12,901 nucleotides of DNA from assembly GCA_002412765.1 (NCBI GenBank), contig DHVR01000011.1, forward strand, positions 1-12,901. The letters are read 5' to 3'. This stretch comes from Leptolinea sp. UBA5203. Lineage in GTDB: Bacteria; Chloroflexota; Anaerolineae; Anaerolineales; Anaerolineaceae. The position numbers and the translations under genes were made by a program. A model generated the notes under the pieces. The model was not told the DNA's origin. It saw only the letters and a program-made list of their open reading frames with translations, and made no database searches. Shown here piece by piece: positions 1 to 6,200 of the stretch; within the stretch, counting starts at the first letter, position 1, and each line of letters opens with the position of its first letter.

Positions 1-1
1 C

Positions 2-1102
2 AATGCGCAATTCGCCCTGCAAACTTTGGAGGCGGCAGCCCGTGGGAAAGCTGAAACCCTGGTCCTTTGTGACACCAATGGCGGCTGCATGCCCTGGGAA
101 ATCAGTGAGATCATTGCTGTGGTTAAGCAGAGGGTCAACGTCCCGCTGGGAATTCATGTGCATAACGATGCCGAGATGGCGGTTGCCAATTCCATCGTGG
201 CTGTCCAGTCGGGCTGTATTCAGGTGCAGGGTACCATCAATGGTTTCGGTGAACGCTGCGGGAACGCCAATCTATGTTCCGTCATTCCCAACCTGGAATT
301 GAAGATGGGCGTATCCTGTTTACCGGAAGGCCGCTTGAAGGAATTGTATGAGGTCTCCCATTTTGTCACCGAGGTGGCCAATTTGACCCAGGATGATCAT
401 CTGCCTTATGTGGGCGCGGCCGCCTTTGCGCACAAGGGCGGCATTCATGTGGCTGCCATGCGTCGGAATGTGGATTCGTACCAGCATATTCGTCCCGAAT
501 TGGTGGGAAATCAGATGCAGGTGGTAGTCTCGGAGCTTTCCGGCCGAGGCAATTTGTTGAGCAAAGCCGAAGAAATTGGATTGGATTTGAGTAAAATCAC
601 CAACACTGCGGAAATCTTGAATGAGATTAAAGTCCTGGAATCCAAGGGGTTTTCCTTTGAAGCCGCCGAAGCTTCGGTGGGTATGATGTTGAAACGTCAG
701 GAAGCGGATTATCAACCGCCCTATGAATTGGTTGATTTTCTGGTGAATGTTGAGCACCGTCAGGGCAGGGGTATCCTGGCGGAAGCCACGGTAAAAATCA
801 AGATCAATGGGGAAGTGCAGCATACGGCAGCCGAAGGCAACGGTCCAGTGGATGCATTGGACAAAGCCATGCGTAAAGCCCTGGAACCGCACTACCCGCA
901 AATCTCTAAATTCCATCTGGATGATTACAAAGTCAGGATTTTGGACGGTGATCAAGGGGCTAAGGCTACTACACGGGTTTTGATTGACACCAAGAATGGA
1001 ACCAAACGTTGGAGTACCGTTGGCGCGAGCTGCAACATTATCGAAGCCAGTTGGCAGGCATTATCTGATTCATTTGAATACGGCCTTATGGTCGCAAAAT
1101 AA
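2..1102 (+). CDS. cimA: (R)-citramalate synthase, C-terminal part (5' end outside window)
   Basis: Condenses acetyl-CoA with pyruvate to (R)-citramalate, the entry to threonine-independent isoleucine synthesis; cytoplasmic. The frame is open from base 2, so the gene is cut by the window edge and 366 residues remain; the family is usually about 520-540 residues. Visible in the HMGL-like TIM barrel are the DTNGG strand (residues 24-28 of this fragment), the metal-binding HVHND (52-56) and the GFGERCGNAN segment (81-90). A linker with AFAHKGGIHV and a LeuA-type allosteric dimerisation domain (about 245-360) follow. The ending with STVGASCNIIEASWQAL is what I associate with the long CimA type rather than classical LeuA. 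The isopropylmalate synthase alternative is less likely but not excluded without the N-terminus. LeuA-type regulatory domains usually bind the end product (isoleucine here), an inference. leuB follows after 14 bases. Confidence 0.88.
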   Translation, partial: NAQFALQTLEAAARGKAETLVLCDTNGGCMPWEISEIIAVVKQRVNVPLGIHVHNDAEMAVANSIVAVQSGCIQVQGTINGFGERCGNANLCSVIPNLELKMGVSCLPEGRLKELYEVSHFVTEVANLTQDDHLPYVGAAAFAHKGGIHVAAMRRNVDSYQHIRPELVGNQMQVVVSELSGRGNLLSKAEEIGLDLSKITNTAEILNEIKVLESKGFSFEAAEASVGMMLKRQEADYQPPYELVDFLVNVEHRQGRGILAEATVKIKINGEVQHTAAEGNGPVDALDKAMRKALEPHYPQISKFHLDDYKVRILDGDQGAKATTRVLIDTKNGTKRWSTVGASCNIIEASWQALSDSFEYGLMVAK

Positions 1103-1116
1103 GCTCTGGAGATTCT

Positions 1117-2172
1117 ATGACAGCAAATATTGTTTTGTTACCGGGAGATGGCATTGGCCCGGAAGTATTACAGGAAGCCGTAAAAGTACTGAAAGTGGCA
1201 GTAGGTGAAACCGCGTTTAGTTTCAATCAACAACTTCTGGGCGGATGCGCCATTGATGCCTTTGGAACCGCTCTGACGGATGAGACCTTAAAAGCCTGTC
1301 AGCAAGCAGACGCCGTTTTGCTGGGCGCAGTGGGCGGTCCCAAGTGGGACGATCCGGCGGCAAAAGTGCGCCCGGAACAGGGCCTGCTGGCTTTACGCAA
1401 AGGCATGGGTGTGTTTGCCAATCTTCGCCCGGTGCGGGTCCATCCGGATTTGGTGGATGCTTCCCCGCTCAAACCGGAAGTGGTACGCAACGTGGATATG
1501 ATGGTGGTGCGAGAACTGACTGGCGGGTTGTATTTTGGCACGCCCAAAGGCCGCTTTATGGAAGATGGCAAGGAAAAAGGCGTGGATACGCTGGTGTATT
1601 ACGATTTTGAGATCGAGCGCATCATTCACCTGGCCTGTCAGTTGGCAGAAAAACGTCAGGGCAGGGTGACCTCCGTGGATAAAGCCAATGTCCTGGATAG
1701 CTCACGCCTCTGGCGCAGTGTATGCATGAAGACTGTTGAAGAATTCCCGGCCATCAAACTGGATCATATGCTGGTGGATGCCGCCTCGATGCGTCTGATC
1801 AGCAATCCGCGTCATTTTGATGTGCTGGTAACAGAGAACATGTTTGGTGATATTCTGACGGATGAAGCTTCTGTGCTGGCAGGTTCGATGGGCATGCTGC
1901 CATCAGCTTCCCTGGGCGAAGGCAAAAATGGATTATACGAACCGATCCACGGCTCGGCTCCGGATATTGCCGGAAAGGGCATTGCCAATCCGGTGGGCAT
2001 GATTCTCAGTACGGCCATGATGCTGCGCTATTCCCTGGGCATGGAAGCCGAAGCCCGGCGTATTGAAGCCGCAGTGGAAACAGCCATTCATAACGGCGCC
2101 AGGACCATGGATTTGGGCGGCACCTTAAAAACCAGCGAAATGACCGGTCAGATTTTAAAAGCGTTAGACTAA
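1117..2172 (+). CDS. leuB: 3-isopropylmalate dehydrogenase
   Basis: NAD-dependent oxidative decarboxylation of 3-isopropylmalate to 2-oxoisocaproate in leucine synthesis. Homologues can also oxidise 3-methylmalate in the citramalate route to isoleucine, which fits its place behind cimA. The 351 residues match the usual full length. Visible motifs are LLPGDGIGPEV (7-17), GAVGGPKWD (70-78), the substrate arginines R94, R104 and R132, catalytic Y139 and K189, metal-binding D221, D245 and D249 in NMFGDILTDEAS, and GLYEPIHGSAPDIAGKGIANP-type NAD-binding sequence (from about 272). The ATG start has a GGAG at 1107-1110. Spacing of 14 bases from cimA indicates one transcript. A hairpin terminator lies just after the stop. 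No truncation or missing key residue is seen. Confidence 0.95.
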   Translation: MTANIVLLPGDGIGPEVLQEAVKVLKVAVGETAFSFNQQLLGGCAIDAFGTALTDETLKACQQADAVLLGAVGGPKWDDPAAKVRPEQGLLALRKGMGVFANLRPVRVHPDLVDASPLKPEVVRNVDMMVVRELTGGLYFGTPKGRFMEDGKEKGVDTLVYYDFEIERIIHLACQLAEKRQGRVTSVDKANVLDSSRLWRSVCMKTVEEFPAIKLDHMLVDAASMRLISNPRHFDVLVTENMFGDILTDEASVLAGSMGMLPSASLGEGKNGLYEPIHGSAPDIAGKGIANPVGMILSTAMMLRYSLGMEAEARRIEAAVETAIHNGARTMDLGGTLKTSEMTGQILKALD

Positions 2173-2187
2173 GAAGGGATGGTTTTT

Positions 2188-2214
2188 GACCTGAGAGTCT
2201 CTCAGGTCATTTTT
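2188..2214 (+). terminator. Hairpin terminator after leuB
   Basis: GACCTGAGAG and CTCTCAGGTC form perfect 10-base inverted arms around a single T (2188-2208); after opening a realistic loop, 8-9 pairs remain. ATTTTT follows at 2209-2214, and a GGTTTTT precedes the stem. It starts 15 bases after the leuB stop. The short, interrupted T-run suggests partial termination, so some read-through into pheA is possible. No leader peptide is apparent, so I do not call it an attenuator. Confidence 0.7.
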
Positions 2215-2256
2215 GATTTGATTAAGTTCAGCGGATTAGGGTGGAGCCGGTTCAAA

Positions 2257-2261
2257 GGGAG
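2257..2261 (+). promoter_or_regulatory. Ribosome binding site that decides the pheA start
   Basis: GGGAG lies 6 bases before the ATG at 2268. A GTG at 2241 is in the same frame but has no such site at the right distance, and it would add nine residues with no family counterpart. The ATG is therefore chosen. Confidence 0.75.
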
Positions 2262-2267
2262 TTTGAG

Positions 2268-3113
2268 ATGAAGAAATTGCGTGTAGCCTACCAAGGGGAA
2301 GAAGGCGCTTACTCCGAAAGCGCGCTATTCCGTTATTTTGGGGAACAAGTACAAAGTGTCTCGTGTGTGGATTTTCCTGAAGTGTTTGCCAGGACCATTG
2401 CCGGGGAGACGGATTACGGCTTTATTCCGGTGGAGAATTCCACTGCCGGGAGCATCCACCAGAATTATGATTTGTTGAATCAATATGAGCTGTACATTAC
2501 GGGTGAATTGTTTTATAAAATTCATCATTGTCTGATTGGACTGCCGGGGACTACGCTGGAAGATATTAAAACCGCCATCAGCCATCCGCAGGCGCTGGCA
2601 CAGAGCACCACTTTTCTGCATGAGCACCATATCCGCGAACAGGCGGGTCTGGATACGGCCGGCAGTGTACGGGTGATCAAAGACCAGGGCGATAAAAGCT
2701 ACGCCGCTATCGCCTCTGCCCGAGCATGCAAGGTGCACAACATGGAACTGCTGGCGGAGAATATTGAGGATTTTAAACACAATACCACCCGCTTCCTTGC
2801 CATTCATAAAAATCCGCTGGAACAAAACCCCGAGATGAAGAACTATAAAGCGACCTTTATTTTTTCGCTGCCGCATTATCCCGGTTCTTTGTCCACGGTG
2901 CTGGCCGGTATTGCAGAACGATCCTTTAACTTGACCAAGATTGAATCCAGACCCTTGATCAACAAACCCTGGGAATATATCTTTTGCATCGATGTATCCG
3001 GAGATTTGCCCTATACAGCCTATGCTGATTTGCAAACCTACCTCACCTCAAAAACTAATTCCTCCAAATTAGTCGGCATCTATCCATCCGCTCAAACCAT
3101 AGAAGAAGGTTAA
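2268..3113 (+). CDS. pheA: Prephenate dehydratase with ACT domain
   Basis: Converts prephenate to phenylpyruvate in phenylalanine synthesis; cytoplasmic. This is the monofunctional form, 281 residues, the normal length, without a chorismate mutase domain. The N-terminal PDT domain opens with VAYQGEEGAYSE (6-17), then VENSTAGSIHQNYDLL (55-70), the SHPQALAQ segment (105-112) and the catalytic TRF motif in HNTTRFLAI (171-179). The C-terminal ACT domain (about 193-265) has the ESRP phenylalanine-binding motif (226-229). The usual GALV position reads GSLS (206-209), a conservative variation. Feedback inhibition by phenylalanine is expected from the ACT domain (family knowledge). The gene lies between two hairpin terminators, so it may be transcribed on its own or by read-through from leuB. 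Confidence 0.94.
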   Translation: MKKLRVAYQGEEGAYSESALFRYFGEQVQSVSCVDFPEVFARTIAGETDYGFIPVENSTAGSIHQNYDLLNQYELYITGELFYKIHHCLIGLPGTTLEDIKTAISHPQALAQSTTFLHEHHIREQAGLDTAGSVRVIKDQGDKSYAAIASARACKVHNMELLAENIEDFKHNTTRFLAIHKNPLEQNPEMKNYKATFIFSLPHYPGSLSTVLAGIAERSFNLTKIESRPLINKPWEYIFCIDVSGDLPYTAYADLQTYLTSKTNSSKLVGIYPSAQTIEEG

Positions 3114-3143
3114 CCCCGGGTTAGAGAACTCCTACATTCAAGC

Positions 3144-3184
3144 AAGTTGCGCAAATTGTTCCTACAATTTGCGCAACTTTTTTT
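3144..3184 (+). terminator. Strong intrinsic terminator after pheA
   Basis: A perfect 16-bp stem (3144-3159 pairs with 3164-3179) with a TCCT loop, followed by an uninterrupted run of seven T (3178-3184, the first two in the stem). Each arm contains the self-complementary octamer TTGCGCAA. It begins 30 bases after the pheA stop and isolates the amino-acid block from the synthase operon. Confidence 0.93.
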
Positions 3185-3224
3185 AATTTGAGGGTTTTTG
3201 AAAGTATTAGGTTAACTTTTTCAC

Positions 3225-3254
3225 TTGTCAAGACAACATCACGGCACACATTAT
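3225..3254 (+). promoter_or_regulatory. Candidate promoter of the synthase operon
   Basis: A TTGTCA (3225-3230, 5 of 6 to the -35 consensus) is followed after 18 bases by CATTAT (3249-3254, 4 of 6 to the -10 consensus), 31 bases before the start of the PfaA-like gene. It lies downstream of the strong terminator, where a promoter for the new operon is required. The -35 element sits inside a short inverted repeat, TTGTC-AA-GACAA (3225-3236), which could be a regulator site or chance. The match is weak; the location is the main support. Confidence 0.35.
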
Positions 3255-3275
3255 CGATAGCCCAATAGAATTTTT

Positions 3276-3283
3276 GGAGGAAA
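3276..3283 (+). promoter_or_regulatory. Ribosome binding site that decides the PfaA-like start
   Basis: GGAGGAAA ends two bases before the ATG at 3286, with the GGAGG core 5 bases away. An in-frame TTG at 3274 overlaps this site and cannot be the start, so the protein begins at 3286. Confidence 0.85.
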
Positions 3284-3285
3284 GT

Positions 3286-6200
3286 ATGACCGCAAAGAAA
3301 GAAAAACAACAGGAACTTGGTTCCCGATTATCCACAACGCCCATCGCCATTGTAGGCATGGCATCCCTCTTTCCCGGAGCAGATGATTTATCCGGTTACT
3401 GGGACAATATCCTGAATAAAATCAACAGCATCACTGAAGTCCCCGAGAACCGATGGAAGATTGAAGACTACTATGATGCGGACCCCAAGAAAGAAGACAA
3501 AGTCTATTGCAAGATGGGCGGATTTATCAATGATGTGCCCTTTAACCCCATGGAATATGGTCTGCCGCCAAATTTATTGGAAGTGACGGATGTCTCCCAA
3601 TTGATTTCCCTGGTAGTTGCCAAAGAGGCCTTGCAGGATGCAGGCTATCTGGAAATGGAAGCCGAGCGCCGCGAACGTACCGGCGTTATTTTGGGTGTGG
3701 TGGGCATGTCCTTAAAGTTGTTCACCCCCTTGATGTCCCGCCTGCAATATCCGATTTGGGAGAAAGCCCTGCGCAGCAGCGGGATCCCCGAAGAAGACAT
3801 CCAAACCATTGTGGAAAAAATTAAGCTGGCTTACGTCGGCTGGACAGAAAATTCCTTCCCCGGCACGATTGGCAACGTCATTTCCGGCCGGGTGGCCAAT
3901 CGTTTTGATCTGGGCGGCACCAACTGTGTCATCGATGCGGCTTGTGCCAGTTCGCTGGCAGCCATCCGTATGGCAATCATGGAACTGACCGATCACCGCG
4001 CGGATATGATGGTCACCGGTGGTCTGGATACGGACAATTCCATTGCTTCCTACATTTGTTTCAGTAAAACACCGGCCTTCTCCAAGAGCGACCGCGTGCG
4101 TACTTTTGACGAAGAGTCCGATGGGATGATGGTCGGTGAAGGTCTGGGTATGCTAGTCTTGAAACGGCTGGAGGATGCCGAACGGGACGGCGACCGCATT
4201 TATGCCGTGATCAAAGGCGTGGGTTCCTCCAGTGACGGACGGTACAAATCCATTTACGCTCCACGTTCCGATGGTCAGGCGATTGCCTTGCGTCGTGCCT
4301 ACGAAGAAGCCGGATTTGCACCAGATACCGTTGGCTTGATCGAAGCCCACGGCACCGGCACCATGGCCGGCGATCCCGCCGAAGTGGAAGGCATGAAGCT
4401 GGTCTTCAAGGGTGAACAGCCCAAGAAGCAGCATATCGCCTTGGGAAGCGTCAAATCCAATATTGGTCATACCAAGGCTGCCGCGGGCACTGCAGGATTG
4501 ATCAAGGCTTCTTTGGCGCTGTACCACAAGGTTTTACCGCCCACAATCAATGTCAGCAAACCGAATTCTAAGTTTAACCTGACAGAGACCGAGCTATACA
4601 TCAATACCGAAGCACGTCCCTGGATTCGTACCCAAAAAGGCATCTCCCGGCGGGCCGGTGTGAGTGCCTTTGGGTTTGGCGGCACCAATTTCCATGTTGT
4701 ATTGGAAGAATACGAAGCCGAGCATGCGCGTCCTTACCGGTTGAATCAAACTTCCAATATCATTTTGTTGGCCGCTGAAACAGCGGAACAATTGAAGTCC
4801 GTTTGTCAACATACCCAACAGGCACTGAATGGCGCTCAGGGTGAATTTGAATTCCATCGTTTGATTCAATCTTCCAAATCCCTAAACCCACCCATGAGCC
4901 ATGCCCGTTTAGGATTTGTCGCCCGCACGCGGGGAGAAGCTGTTGAATTTTTGAAACAAGCCCAGGAGCAATTAACCCTGCAGGCAGACAAGACGAGTTG
5001 GTCAACGCCCAAGGGACTATTTTATCGCCAGACTGCCAAAGAAAATTCGGCCAAGATTGTGTCCATGTTCTCCGGGCAGGGTTCGCAGTACGTCAATATG
5101 GGACTTGAACTGGCCTTGAACTTCCCCACTGTGCGGGAACAATTTGGTAAAGTGGATCAACTCTTTGTGGATGCAGGACAGGAGGCTTTATCTGAAATCG
5201 TTTTCCCCATTCCTGCTTTTGACGAGGAACTGAAAAAACAACAGGAAACCGATTTGCGCAATACCCGTCACGCTCAACCCGCCATTGGCACACTGAGTAT
5301 GGCGTTGTACAAAACCCTGCAACAGGCTGGTTTTTCCGCAGATATGAGTGTGGGTCACAGCTTTGGCGAATTGACCGCCCTGTGGGCTGCCGGGGTGCTT
5401 TCGGATGAAGACTTCCTCAAGGCTGCCAAAGCCCGTGGGGATGCCATGGCTGCCCCCACGGATGCGAATTTTGATGCCGGCAGTATGCTGGCCGTCAAAG
5501 GCGATATTGCCGCTCTGGAAGCCGACCTTAAGGCATATCCACAGGTGACCATTGCCAATTACAACTCCCCTCAGCAGGTGGTCCTGGCTGGACCCACCGC
5601 TGAGATTCAAAAAGCTCAGGCTGGACTGGCTGAAAAAGGCTACTCTGTGGTCTCCCTGCCGGTCTCGGCGGCTTTCCATACCTCGCTGGTAGCCCATGCG
5701 CAGAAACCTTTTGCTGCCGCTTTGAAGGGATTAACCTTCAACGCTCCCCGCATTCCGGTTTATTCCAATACTACCGCACAGGCGCATGCCGTAGACGGCA
5801 ATGCCATCCGTACACTGTTGGAAGGGCATGTCCTGAATGCTGTACAGTTTACTCGCGAAATTGAGCAGGTCTATGCAGACGGCGGACGGGTTTTTGTTGA
5901 ATTTGGTCCCAAAGCCGTCCTGGCTAATCTGGTGCGCGATATTCTCAAGACGCAATCCACTGAAATTGAAGTGCTGGCCTTGAACCCGAATGCCAAAGCC
6001 GACAGCGACGTGCAGTTCCGCCAGGCGGTAATGCAGTTAAAAGTGCTGGGTGTTGTCCTCGGGGATGTGGATCCCTTTGCCAAAGTTCGCGAGCCGAAAG
6101 AAACCGTTGAAGCGGTCAAGGGCACGCTGAACTTAAGCGCCGGATTATACCGGTCCGAGAAATCCATCCAGGCGTTTGAAGAGGCTGTCTCCAAAGTGGT

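Noticed and set aside
320..955. Minus-strand ORF of 211 codons opposite cimA
   Set aside because: It is the antisense of conserved CimA sequence, has no recognisable domain and no ribosome binding site, so it is a shadow frame.
2325..3035. Minus-strand ORF of 236 codons opposite pheA
   Set aside because: It mirrors the conserved PheA reading frame and shows no protein family features.
3203..3231. Minus-strand promoter (TTGACA at 3226-3231, AATACT at 3203-3208, spacer 17)
   Set aside because: The -35 match arises from the inverted repeat; it would fire straight into the pheA terminator and no minus-strand gene follows.
3274..3288. Upstream TTG start for the PfaA-like gene
   Set aside because: The TTG overlaps the GGAGG ribosome binding site; the ATG at 3286 is correctly spaced from it.
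5188..5697. Minus-strand ORF of 169 codons opposite the acyltransferase domain
   Set aside because: It lies wholly inside well-conserved AT coding sequence and has no supporting start signal.
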